A DNA stretch of 64,000 bases from Asparagopsis taxiformis (Eukaryota > Rhodophyta > Florideophyceae > Bonnemaisoniales > Bonnemaisoniaceae). Below, piece after piece: positions 39,630 to 49,446 of the stretch. Both the position numbers and the translations under genes were made by a program. The notes under the pieces were generated by a model. The model saw only the letters and a list, made by a program, of their open reading frames with translations. It was not told the DNA's origin and did not search any database. The DNA is taken from NCBI GenBank assembly GCA_030407315.1, contig JALQPE010002563.1, forward strand, positions 1-64,000. The letters are read 5' to 3'. How positions within the stretch are numbered: the stretch's first letter is position 1; each line of letters starts with the position of its first letter.

Positions 39630-41913
39630 ATGCCGCCGCGTATTGCGAAGAAAGCTCCAAAGCCTCCGGGCCTCCAGAAAACCCGGTCAGCAGCTGCTGT
39701 ATCGAGTGCCCGACAATCCCGTGCGAAGAAGCGGTCTGGGCCTACCGGCAGCATTGAACCGCGGTCCGGTAGTCGCAAGACGGACCGGCGCAGAACTGGG
39801 GATCCGCAGCGAGAAAGTGAGGAAGGAGGAACGGCGCGGAGAGAGATGGGGCTTGACCGAGGCAAGCGTGCTCGCAGGGACAGTGAACATCATGATGATG
39901 ACATGATAGTGGCTCAAAACATGTTGGAATTGCGGCAGAGTGCTATGGCAAAGGTAGTTCCTCCCGGGTTGGCAGATGCGGAGGTGCTGCAGACGGAGTC
40001 CCAGCCGGGGTTCCGAGACACTGGAGGCTGTGACCCCCACTGCGCCAACTATGCCGAGTACATCAGCCCCAGCAGGTAATGCAGTCAGGGACCCGAGGAT
40101 AGCGGCAAGGGATGTTGTTTCTGAGCAACGTTCACAGGATGCCAACTATCATCGGCGGTCAGGTGGTACTGAGGGGAGAGAGCAGCCGGAGTGCGGGCCT
40201 CGTCACAACAGACTGTCATTGGTGCCAAATATGCGCGTAACGCCCCCGCGACGTCAGGCTATTGGCGATGGAGGACATCATATTCCCGATAGCGTGGGAG
40301 ATGGGGGGACGGTGAGGGCAGAGAGGTTGCATCCGCCGGAATCCATCGATTTAATGGCGAGTCGCATCAATGCGCAGAAGAAGAAGATCGCGGAGCTGGA
40401 AAAAAAAGTGTTTAGCCAGGACATAGCAAACAAGGCGCTCACCACGGAGATTGTTGCGTTGGAGGCTAAGGTGAAGACTCTGCAGGCGGAAAATGCCAGC
40501 CTTACTGCAATTGCGAGAACAGGTAGAATCAGTGATCACGGTGGCGGTAAGTCGAAAATACAGAAAGCCATTCCTGTGAAATACCTTGGAGTTCTTAGGG
40601 CGGTTGAGGAAAACCTGACAAAGTGGTGCAAGAACGAGACTATGGAGCTGGACCCTATAGCGGAACAAACGCAGAGACGTTGGACTGGACGTACCATCGA
40701 GGTAGAGCCGGTAGAAGGGGCACTTTGGAGCGAAAACGGTGTAGGATATATTGCTACCCCTCCGGGCTATATCATCAAGAATCTGCAGTGGTATACACCT
40801 TCGTACAGGGACGAGAGTGATCTGCTGAATGACTTGGTGCGACACGTACTGCGTCAAAGTCCGTGGTGTGATGTGTTTTCCGATGAGGAGCAGCGTGTGT
40901 GCTGTCAAGAGGCTGTGGCGGGGAGCAAGGAATTGAAAGTGAAGGTGACGCAGAAACTGTCCGACGTGATGAGTGCACGGAAGCGTAATGCGAGGGACAG
41001 ATTGTTCGGTTCGCTGGGGTACACGAAATTAATGTCTAGATGCACGATGCTGACGACGCGAGCTGAGATGGACGAGCGAGAGGAACAAAAGCGCGAAGCG
41101 TCTGAGAAGCTTTTGAAACGGGAAAGTAACGGTGATTTGGATATGGGGAGGTGGCGAACGGCACCGTTCTCAGAGCTGCGATACAGCAAAGGCTTGGTTC
41201 CTGACAGCTTCGAAATGGAAGTGAATGGTGATGCATGGTTTAACAACCGAGTAGCTGTGAATGTGCTGGACATCTTCAGGGGTTATTCGATACGACCAGA
41301 ACAAGTAATGGACATAGAGACGAGCATACTAACGCTGGCGCGCCTGGATGCTTGGCTAGTGACTACTGTGGAGTGTTTGGATGAACCGAAGGGGAAAGGA
41401 GGTGCACGGCAGAAGGAGTTTACAAGGCGGTACAGTCAATATGTGGGGGTAGCTTTTCAGCAATTAGTTGGTATGGTGGTGTACTGCATGTCTTGTCTCC
41501 AAGGCTCGCAAGCAAGGGAAGAAACGGACGTTGTCGAGAGCGAACAGCGGACTAGTGCACAGTCACGGCATGTGTTTGCAAGCCGTACTGTGACGAGAGA
41601 GGCTGTTGAAGTGTGGCAAAGCGGAGAGGGGTCTGGAATTGTTCATGTCGTTGATGATGTAAACCGCTGCTCATCACTTGTTCTAGTGTCCGAGGATTGG
41701 ATTCAATCGCATATTACGTCAAACCTCGGTGCTGTAATGGATTGTGTGATTGCGCAAGGACTAATTGGCGCAGAACTTTTCGTCGTTGACCCATATGCTG
41801 GACACCTGACTGCAAACCTGAATGTCGAAATCAATGCCCCACAGTATGGGGGCATGGAGCGGCGCCATGCAGCCACTGCTGATAACGGTTTTGGCGTAAT
41901 GGAGGATGGTTGA
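39630..41913 (+). CDS. coiled-coil protein of the giant element, function unknown
   Basis: Two overlapping frames appear to belong together. A first frame starts at ATG 39630 (MPPRIAKKAPKPPG; basic, disordered) and is open to 40079. The main frame starts at ATG 39976 and runs 645 codons to 41913. A small intron or indel between about 39955 and 40079 would join them; I cannot tell which. The main frame has a clear coiled coil at about residues 130-175 (IAELEKKVF, EAKVKTLQAENASL), then a globular part I do not recognise, with tryptophan-containing motifs and charged helices. It is convergent with the transposase gene, 77 bp between stops. A second protein beside the transposase is common in CACTA-type elements, where it binds subterminal repeats; that role is an inference here. 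Confidence 0.65.
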
Positions 41914-41990
41914 AATTAGTGCAGTAAATGTGACGTTGACTAGAAGGTTTATCATGTAGTACATTATCAATAGAGTGCTGCGATTTAGAT

Positions 41991-44900
41991 TTATTCTTCT
42001 TCATTATCATCTGTGAATTGGTAATCAGTGTTGGTGTAGAAGCGGTTGAGATAGAAACGGTGGTCCGACCAGTGCATTTGTTTCGTAAATGGCTTGACTG
42101 GAAAGTTACTTCGTACGATGTGCACGGTGCCAGATATAGTAGATGCAGGAATGAGGTCAAACCAAGGACCACCTGCACTGTGGGATGCAGTGTCATTGCT
42201 GTCAACGGATCCGTTGTCCGGGTCCCATGTGGACCACTTTAAACAAATGCACCCAAGTGATTTTTCCACAGCGGTTTTTGGGGCAAAGCAGGTCATATAC
42301 TGAACGAAAGCGAGTTCTACAGGTTGAAACAGGTTTGGAGACTGCAGGCGTACCAGTGCCAGGACGCGCCCTACCCATATGGTTCTGTAGTCATCGGCAG
42401 TTCCGGAGATGACGACAAAGGAGTACTGCGATCTCTTTGCGGGGCCGAACGATGAAGTTGCAAAGACGCGCTGCTGCTTGTGCCTCGACACGTTTGTGGG
42501 GCGAAGCATGCCACTGTGCGGGTCAAAGTCGTCGGCATCTGGGACGTACCCTCCCATGACGTAGGCGGACTTTACCACGGTGACGGAAATGTCCATGTCA
42601 TGTATTGGAGGGCCTTCTGCCGTGGCGCGCAGTCTAGCGAGGGTGAGGAACGCTTGTGCAGCTGTGTCACCGAGTTGCTGGAATAGCGTTATGGTGCCAG
42701 ACGGGAACGAGGAGTTGTGCAGCGGCAAAAGAGTGGCAGGATCGGGCTGTCCGTCGATATCTGCAACGAGGAGGGTTGCATCGGGCAGCAGGGAGGCAAA
42801 GTCGTGCAGTGCAACGGTGAATCCGTCGCGAACGAGTACTGCACCGTCTGTGGGCGATATCATGCGTGCGTTTCCCAATGTGTTCGATGGGGTATGACCA
42901 GTTGGAGTGGCCAAGGAGAATTCCATGTGGCGAATAGTCTCTTCCATGGCTGTGGAGCGCCTTCGAGAGGTTTTCCTATAACTCTGTTTGAACAGAAGAT
43001 GCGAGTGTTCGTAGGGGCCTGCATCAATGTGTTCCAGGGCGCCATATCTCTGCAAGTCACCGGGAAGATGGTCTAGAAGATGGAACTTGAAAGTTTTGAG
43101 ACCTGTGGTGTGGAATGGGCCGAGGGTGGAGAGCATTGATTGTTTGAAATAGGAAATGGAGTTCTGGAGGCTTTCTAGTTCGGCGGCAGTCCAGTGCTTG
43201 ATGCGACCGCGTTTCATGACCCATGCGACGAGGTCAGAGTATTGCGTGCAGATGGAAGTGAGGGGGGCTGTATCTACTTCGTCACAGCATGTGTCAATGA
43301 ATGCTGCGATGAAAGGGAACACCATGTCGACATGGTGATAGTCTTTGGCTGCGAGCATGCCGCGTATGCCGTCCTCCGTGAAGAGGCCGTTCAAATTGGT
43401 GCCCTTCTCACCCTTGGAGAAGTCGACATGAAGACCGGTGATGTAGTAGTCGCGTTCGATAGCGGACAGAATGCTGTTTGAGCCGGCGAGGATGGATTTT
43501 TTCACCTTCTTGAAGGTGCGAGGTGTCCCGGAATGGGAGGCAGTGGTGGTGAGGTCTGGGGAGCTGAGGCGGTGGACAATGCACTGTTTGATGAGCTTTG
43601 AGATGCCGAGGTGGAGATTGTGCAGAGGCTCGAAGGAGAAAATGTTGTAGGGGTCTAGGGGACTGTTGGTGGGTAAAAGAGCGGTCGATTCGAGGACAGA
43701 GTGTTGTTCGAGGAGGGAGAGAGCTTCGAGCGGAGCAGTTGTATGCTCCTGAGCGCTCTCTTGGCGTGCAGAGCGTGTATCATCGAGGGAGCGGGGCTGG
43801 TGTGGCGCGCTGGATTCAAGTTGAGTGGCGGGGATGTAGCAGCGGTGGCAGGGATGTGTGGTGGTAGTGCTGTTGCGAGTGCATGAGAGCTCTTTGGCCT
43901 CTGGAAAGTCGCAGCAATAATTGGCTAGGATGGGAAAGCATTGGCGGGCAGTTGCAGTGGAGTCTGTGCAGGGGAACCCGGAAGAGAACGCGGTGGATAG
44001 GGACGAAAACACTTTTTCGAGTGCTTTATGAAGAATATCAATTTTGCGAGCGCGACTAGCAGAACTAGAGGTTGTCGGCATTTCATCACCGAACAAGGCG
44101 TTGGACGAAGGGTTAACAATGTACGGAAGATACCCGACGATGGTGAGGCCGGTACGGATGCAGTGGCGACGGAGGGGGGCGGAGAAGTTGAGCAGTGTGA
44201 CGTGTATGGGGTATGCGACGATTGCGGAGCTCTTGAGGCTTGTGCTGCTCTTGTCGGAGTACACTTGGAGGAGGCCGGCAAAGGAGGAAGCGGTGGGATC
44301 ATTTTCCTCTGCCCATACGACCTGTGGATCTTCCGAGAGCTGCACGCGCTGTCTAGTAACCTGGTGCAGCGTTTTCGCGAATTCTGTGTGTAGGGGATGA
44401 GAAAATATTGCGGTGCCGTCTGGGGCGGTCTGTGGGGAGGGGTGGAAGAGAGTATTTTGGTCGTTAGCCAGTGCTAACTGCCTGCGGAGCATGTCGACTG
44501 GGTCGCGGAGGTACAGCTGTGCCGAGTACTTACCAGTTTTGTCTGGAATGATGTGGCTCTTGTAACCTTCGGTGCGGAAATGTGTTTCGACCATGGAAGC
44601 GGTAACGTGGCGACATTCTTCTACGGTGCGAACGGCGCTGTTGAACTTTTCTAGGGAGAATGCGGGGTCTTGTAGGATGGTGATGACTTCGCTCACGCGG
44701 CCAGCGCCGGCCTTGTACTCGAGGGTTGTGAGACTGGCGGCGAGGGATTGCACGAGGAGGTCTGCGCGGGAGGGGGTTGAGGTTGGTGGCAGTGAAGCGT
44801 CACAGGGTGAGTCGCTGGAGGAAGCACGACCAGATTCTGGGTCTGGGGAGCTGGGTTGCGGGGAATCATGGTCGCCGTTTCGAGCAGGCTCATGGGTGAC

Positions 44901-45029
44901 GGCAGGGACACGAGCGTTGTTGAAATGTTGGGGAGAGGGGTTGAAACGGTAGCGACACGTTCGCTCATGCAGCGCGAGCGCATAAGCATCTACGCAGTAG
45001 TAGAAGCACCCTTCATACTTGCATTCCAT
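41991..45029 (-). CDS. Plavaka-like (CACTA-related) DDE transposase with N-terminal zinc finger
   Basis: A 1012-aa protein from ATG 45029. Residues 3-25 form a C-x4-C-x12-H-x3-C zinc finger at the extreme N-terminus, as in Plavaka proteins. After a disordered stretch comes the core: VYSDKSST with a candidate first catalytic Asp at 259, then AYPIHVTLLNFSAPLRRH and IVGYLP. These match in layout the YSDxT / YPVYLTIGNI / RRKPS / YLP signature of Plavaka transposases as I know it. Later are PLHNLHLGISK and a C-terminal FHLLDHLPGDLQRYGALEH followed by FKQSYRKTSRR, the equivalent of the conserved histidine/glutamate block. Length and order fit a full-length enzyme with no internal stop. It would cut and join the 34-bp ends of this element. 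The family assignment is from recalled motifs and needs a profile search. Confidence 0.82.
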   Translation of the reverse strand: MECKYEGCFYYCVDAYALALHERTCRYRFNPSPQHFNNARVPAVTHEPARNGDHDSPQPSSPDPESGRASSSDSPCDASLPPTSTPSRADLLVQSLAASLTTLEYKAGAGRVSEVITILQDPAFSLEKFNSAVRTVEECRHVTASMVETHFRTEGYKSHIIPDKTGKYSAQLYLRDPVDMLRRQLALANDQNTLFHPSPQTAPDGTAIFSHPLHTEFAKTLHQVTRQRVQLSEDPQVVWAEENDPTASSFAGLLQVYSDKSSTSLKSSAIVAYPIHVTLLNFSAPLRRHCIRTGLTIVGYLPYIVNPSSNALFGDEMPTTSSSASRARKIDILHKALEKVFSSLSTAFSSGFPCTDSTATARQCFPILANYCCDFPEAKELSCTRNSTTTTHPCHRCYIPATQLESSAPHQPRSLDDTRSARQESAQEHTTAPLEALSLLEQHSVLESTALLPTNSPLDPYNIFSFEPLHNLHLGISKLIKQCIVHRLSSPDLTTTASHSGTPRTFKKVKKSILAGSNSILSAIERDYYITGLHVDFSKGEKGTNLNGLFTEDGIRGMLAAKDYHHVDMVFPFIAAFIDTCCDEVDTAPLTSICTQYSDLVAWVMKRGRIKHWTAAELESLQNSISYFKQSMLSTLGPFHTTGLKTFKFHLLDHLPGDLQRYGALEHIDAGPYEHSHLLFKQSYRKTSRRRSTAMEETIRHMEFSLATPTGHTPSNTLGNARMISPTDGAVLVRDGFTVALHDFASLLPDATLLVADIDGQPDPATLLPLHNSSFPSGTITLFQQLGDTAAQAFLTLARLRATAEGPPIHDMDISVTVVKSAYVMGGYVPDADDFDPHSGMLRPTNVSRHKQQRVFATSSFGPAKRSQYSFVVISGTADDYRTIWVGRVLALVRLQSPNLFQPVELAFVQYMTCFAPKTAVEKSLGCICLKWSTWDPDNGSVDSNDTASHSAGGPWFDLIPASTISGTVHIVRSNFPVKPFTKQMHWSDHRFYLNRFYTNTDYQFTDDNEEE

Positions 45030-45625
45030 GTCGAGTTTTGACGCAAAAGGGAGGATTGCGAGCTGAACAGGGGAGACTGTGCCGTCCAGATGCGACCAAT
45101 TTTATTTTTGTGGTGCTTTCGAGACTTGGAATGTAACGTGTTCGTAGTTTTTTGGGTAGTAGTTTTGTGCTCACTCCAGCTGACATCCCAACGGTGGAAT
45201 TTAACCGAGAGTTCAATCATTTCCAACTGTTACATCACATTGCGTGCTGGCAACGTGTGCATGGAAGGACGAACGACTGCCCTGGGAGATGAATTTTCAA
45301 TTAATTCATTTGTAATAATAAACTTTTTATTTCCAAACTTCGTGGAATCTGAATGTGCTTTACAGCGGATATGCCACAGATCATGTAAGGAAAGCAAATG
45401 GATTCTCATATATATGATTATATGTTTATATTCGTTGTTCTCGATCCGGATCTCTTTGTTCGGGGAATCAGAGACCATGGCTTGGGCCATACTCAATCTC
45501 ACTGCCGGCGATGATTTCGAGTATGCACAGCAAGACTTAAGCGGACGCAGAAAGCTGTCCGGTCGACGCCGCAGGCTCCACTCCGCCCTCATCACCGACT
45601 GATCTTCTTTGACCGACTTTGCTTT
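45030..45625. other. upstream region of the transposase gene; no supported gene
   Basis: Short ORFs on both strands (45090-45602 on +, 45230-45595 on -) show no recognisable domain. The + frame ends with an arginine-rich stretch (SGRRKLSGRRRRLH). The promoter of the minus-strand transposase is expected here. Confidence 0.4.
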
Positions 45626-45663
45626 GTACGTGCGCGAATCTTGATCAAGATTCGCGCACGTAC
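45626..45663. repeat. perfect 38-bp palindrome
   Basis: Two 19-bp arms meet without a loop at 45644/45645; the left arm is GTACGTGCGCGAATCTTGA. It separates the transposase-side sequence from the intron-like array. Confidence 0.95.
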
Positions 45664-45789
45664 CTTCGTTCCATCCTCTACCCTCGAGGGTATGCGTTGA
45701 GGGAAGCGTGGGTTTTGAGTCTGACTATTTCCGTTGATGCGATATTTTTCATGGGAAGCCTGTTGACTGATGGTGTGTATTGAGCGGAG

Positions 45790-46745
45790 GATGGAAGAGA
45801 GGTACGTGAAGTTTTGAAAGTATGCTGTGAGGGAAGGTTGATTTTGAGTCTGACTGTTGTGGTTGATTCCGATGTTGTGTAGATGATGCAGGAATGTTGA
45901 TGACGGAAGGTAAGTTTCATTGAGTGCCAAGATGTGCTTTGCGAAGATATGGACTGCTGACTATGATTATTGTTAATTGCAAGGTTTTTGGATCATGGTT
46001 TGTATTGTGTGTAGGATGGATGAGAGGTACATTTGCGAGTTCTCAGGGTATGTAGCGAGGGAAACGTTGGTTTTCAATCTGACTGTTGCGATTGAATCCG
46101 ATGTTGCGTAGGTGATGGAGGAATAGTGATGACGGAAGGTAAGTCACATTGGGCGCCCAGACCGGTTGTGCGAAGATGCGGAATGCTGACTACTTTTCTT
46201 GGCTACACGATTACGTGATTTATGGTTTTTATTGTGTGCAGGATGGAACAGGTAAAGTAAGTGTGCGAGTTTTGAAAGTAAGCAGCGAGGGAAGGTTGGT
46301 TTTGAGTCTGACTATTTCCGTTGATGCGATATTTTTCATTGGAAGCCTATTGAGTCATGGTGTGTATTGTGTGGAGCGAAGGTAAGTGTGCGAGTTTTGA
46401 AAGTATGCTGTGATGGAAGGTTGGTTTTGAGTCTGACTGTTGTGGTTGATTCCGATGTTGTGTAGATGATGCAGGAATGTTGATGACAGAAGGTAAGTTT
46501 TACTGAGCACCAAGACTTGTTTTGCGAAGATATGGACTGCTGACTTTGATTATTCATTGCAAGGTTTTTGGATCATGGTTTGTATTTTGTGTAGGATGGA
46601 TGATTCAGTCATCCTCTCGGAGAGGTAAGTAAGGGAGTTTCTAGGATATCTGTCGTGGTAAGCGTTGCTTTTGAGTCTGACTGTTGTGGTTGATTCTGAT
46701 GTTGTGTATGTGATGCAGGAGTGGTGAAGCAGGAACGGCAGGACT
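45790..46745 (+). other. tandem array of intron-like units with microexon-like segments
   Basis: Two kinds of unit alternate. One spacer has CTGAC and ends TTGTGTAGATGATGCAG before an 18-nt segment GAATGTTGATGACGGAAG, which is followed by GTAAGT (45892-45909, 46121-46138, 46475-46492; a fourth starts at 46719). The other spacer has GCTGACT and ends TTGTGTGTAG before a 12-nt segment GATGGATGAGAG, followed by GTAC or GTAAG (45790-45801, 46015-46026; variants at 46242-46251 and 46595-46624). Spacers are about 90-105 nt, begin with GT, end with AG and hold a branch-point-like CTGAC. That is the structure of short spliceosomal introns around in-frame exons of 12, 18 and 30 nt. The host gene, if any, is not identified. 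Confidence 0.6.
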
Positions 46746-47300
46746 GAAGGAGAGTGAAGAAGGGATGTAGGAAGATGGGGAATGAAGCTGTGAGGTGTTT
46801 CTGGTATGTGTATATTTTGGGGCATACGATAGAAGTGAGAGTGCGTTTCAAGTGGTGTAAGATTTTGCTGACCATGTTCGTGTTTGATGTCTTGATGATT
46901 TAATGGGCTGGGGTGGTGTCGAGGAAAGCGGGGATGGTATTGGGAAGGAGCGTATTTTTTGTAATCTAGGTCGTGAGGGTTCTTGCAGTATGTGCGGATG
47001 GTGGTGCATGGCGTTCGGATGGTAGGGAGAACGCGATAGTGAGGGAGATGGGTGATCGACGATATGCTGACAGGTATTTTGTATTCTGGCTGGATACGTA
47101 TTTCCTATTCTAACCGGGTATTTATTTCCTATTCTAACCGGGTATTTATTTCCTATTCTGACCAGATATGTATTCCCTATTCTAGAGAGACGTATTGTAT
47201 ACGAGCAGTTTCCTAAATGAGAGAATAAAATACGGTCCGATATGGGCCCTGAATTTACCATCCGCTGTAATTTCTTCCCTCCCGGTTTTCGCTGATATAT
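46746..47300. other. AT-rich stretch with short tandem repeats near the right end of the giant element
   Basis: No supported gene. About four copies of a 24-26-bp unit (TTCCTATTCTAACCGGGTAT and variants) lie at 47085-47185. Confidence 0.6.
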
Positions 47301-47307
47301 TGTATAC

Positions 47308-47570
47308 TGGATGTCGGGTCCTAGTATTCCGCCATATGTACTAGAGAAAGTGGATGTCGGGTCCTAGTATTCCGCCATATGTACTAGAGAAAGTGGATGT
47401 CGGGTCCTAGTATTCCGCCATATGTACTAGAGAAAGTGGATGTCGGGTCCTAGTATTCCGCCAAACGTACTAGAGAGAAAGTGGATGTCGGGTCCTAGTA
47501 TTCCGCCATATGTACTAGAGAAAGTGGATGTCGGGCCCTAGTATTCCGCCATATGTACTAGAGAAAGTGG
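47308..47570. repeat. 43-bp subterminal tandem repeats at the right end of the giant element
   Basis: Six units begin TGGATGTCGGGTCCTAGTAT and continue to GTACTAGAGAAAG (starts 47308, 47351, 47394, 47437, 47482, 47525). The seventh, at 47568, changes to GGACGTCCGCATCC. The unit combines the two motifs of the left end (GGAYGTC and CTAGTA) in regular order, so the two ends have similar motifs but different architecture. Confidence 0.92.
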
Positions 47571-47666
47571 ACGTCCGCATCCAAAAAATTTTTATTTTTT
47601 TTTGGACGCGGACGTTCATTTGTTCTAGTAAATCTCGGGGCCGACTAGGACCCGTACTAGAGAGAC

Positions 47667-47700
47667 TGGACGTCCGCGTCCACTTCCGAAAACACAGACG
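47667..47700 (-). repeat. right terminal inverted repeat of the giant element
   Basis: The reverse complement matches 24611-24644 at 32 of 34 positions. The last bases are CACAGACG; the flank continues TTGCCC. Confidence 0.88.
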
Positions 47701-47741
47701 TTGCCCATATGGCAAGGATGGCATGTTTGCAGGTTTCCGCG

Positions 47742-47786
47742 CAGTTTATGTACATCAGAGGAGCCTCCTCTGATGTACATAAACTG
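47742..47786. repeat. 21-bp-arm hairpin at the junction of the giant element flank and a copia remnant
   Basis: Perfect 21-bp arms (left arm CAGTTTATGTACATCAGAGG plus A) with the 3-nt loop GCC. It lies 42 bp outside the giant element and 32 bp before the first copia-like codons. Confidence 0.95.
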
Positions 47787-47817
47787 AGCACTGAGTGCTT
47801 CTCAATGTTCTTTGATG

Positions 47818-49121
47818 TCATAAATGCAGATCGGTGCTAACAGAGGCACGAGATGTTCTTTCTTTTTTGCTCCTAAATGTATATAGTACCGTAGAGCAGT
47901 CACGGTTTACAACCATGACTACGTCATCTTTATTTGCAGTAATCTTGCCAACGTCGAGAATGACTGCTTCTTTGCAGTAAAAATAACTGCCTTTCCTTGA
48001 TCGCATATTTCACCCACTGATATCAAAAGTACCGTTTAGATCACCGACATGAATACTTTTCGGCAATGTAATTCTGACAACTTGAACTGTTCCAGTGCCC
48101 TTACATTTTGCTTGATTGTTTCCAGCTGCAAGCTTTACAACATCAAGTGATCCTTTCTCGTATGTTCCATTCAAAAACTTCTTCTGGACTGCGGAACATT
48201 GTTCTTGATGCACCGCTGTCGAGTATTGCAGGCTCTACTGTTTTTCTGCTTGTACGTTTCACTGCAGCACTATTTTGATGTACTAAAGCAGTGCCACCAA
48301 AATGGGTTCGTTTTTTCTCCTTCTTTTCTGTTTTTTTCTGTTTAACGTTCAGTGCACGAATCGAGTTTGTGCTTGTTCCAGCAGGCGACATAGTGGTGAT
48401 TCTGGATTAACGAAACTTTTTCTGCATCGTGTTTCATCTTTCCACAAAATACGCAAGCACTGTTCGTAGACACAGAGGTAGCTTTGAAAGCTCTGTGTTT
48501 GATATCGTATCTTTCCCTGTTCTTTGTCTTTCCATTTTTACCTTCGTGATGGAACGACTCACTAGCCCTCCACCACTCTTGAATTAAGTCTGCCGTCACA
48601 GATTCCCACGTGAGATCATCTGTGTCTTTCATACGCAATGCTGCAACTGTACTCTTTAGACTAGAGTTATTACCAATACTTGCAAGGAGTAGAGGGGCAT
48701 TGTGGGACTCAGGAATTGCAATTTACAATCCCATACGCTCCAACTGTGCAAATAGGGATTCGAACTCGTCAATATAGCGTGTCATGTTCTCCTTATGACT
48801 GTATCGCTTGGAATAGACAGCTGTTAGAACAGATATGCGAGTTGCAGCATGTGTAGATGCATAGCGCTGATCCAAAAGCTGTATCATTTCGATTAGGCTT
48901 CCAATCTTCGGGCTGCATACGCGAAGTGCTGAATCGCCAAGTGCACTTGTCAGCATTGCTGACGCTTTGTCCTTTACGTCTTCATCACATGCACTTGTCT
49001 GCAACTTTTTCCAATATCCCTTTCCTTTAAGTGCAATCTCTGCACGGATCCGCCACGAACTGTAATCGTCTCCCACTCGTCCGTGGAACTTTTGGATCCT
49101 TTTTTCTTCGTCACCAGCCAT
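47818..49121 (-). pseudogene. Ty1/copia gag-protease remnant
   Basis: Minus strand from ATG 49121 (MAGDEEKRIQKFHG). The Gag region resembles copia-type Gag (FDGxNYxxWRxR-like start, then a helical part ending DEFESLFAQLERMGL). An in-frame TAA at 48723-48725 and later frame changes break it. Downstream are a partial zinc knuckle (CVFCGKMKH, its last Cys lost), the protease active site ILDSGASRTMF at about 48215-48250, and sequence continuing to 47818. Integrase and RT are missing, so the remnant is truncated close to the hairpin at 47742-47786. Confidence 0.82.
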
Positions 49122-49166
49122 TTCTTCTATAACAACTTAGGAACTGTACGAGTTGTGTTTTCTTCG

Positions 49167-49446
49167 GCTGGGCCCATAACCTGTTGAGTCCTGTGCTGAC
49201 TTTTTCTTTTTTTGTTGAAATCCCATGGTCATCTGTGTTATATACTACTGTTGATGCTAGCTAATTCTATGTAGGGTTGTGCTGTGTAATTATTATGAAT
49301 CTCCGGGAGTGAATTCGTATCATGAAGGTTACGTAGCACTTGTACTGTATGTATGAAACGTACCATCATTACTTATGCAGGTGTCTGTAATAATATCACT
49401 TCAGAAAATGCTATGCTCCATATCCTCGTAATATTGCCGTTCACAC
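49167..49446 (-). repeat. primer-binding site and 5' LTR region of the copia remnant
   Basis: The reverse complement of 49167-49181 is GGTTATGGGCCCAGC, the half-tRNA(iMet) type primer-binding site of copia elements. It follows an LTR end TCAACA (reverse complement of 49182-49187). A TATA-like GTATATAAC lies at about 49238-49246 on this strand. The far LTR boundary (about 49446) is a guess, because no second LTR is in the window. Confidence 0.65.

Larger units (their letters stand above)
24611..47700. mobile_element. 23.1-kb Plavaka/CACTA-like giant transposon with DNA- and histone-modification cargo
   Basis: The outer 34 bp are inverted repeats with two differences: 24611-24644 starts CGTCTGTGTTCTCGGAAATG, and the reverse complement of 47667-47700 starts CGTCTGTGTTTTCGGAAGTG. 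Both continue with a GGACGTCC palindrome. A second copy of the left end starts at 63071 with a different left flank, which fixes the left boundary. Inside lie a Plavaka-like transposase, a coiled-coil protein, a ParB-like/2OG dioxygenase and a methyltransferase-SET protein. The outermost CG could be part of the terminus or a 2-bp duplication. No longer target duplication is visible (left flank GTCAA, right flank TTGCC). Confidence 0.85.

Noticed and set aside
43598..44400. Several plus-strand ORFs of 90-125 codons
   Set aside because: They lie antisense within the transposase gene and show no domains.
45592..46875. Minus-strand ORFs with repeated SQTQNQPSL-like translations
   Set aside because: They are explained by the tandem intron-like units on the plus strand; the frames break between units.
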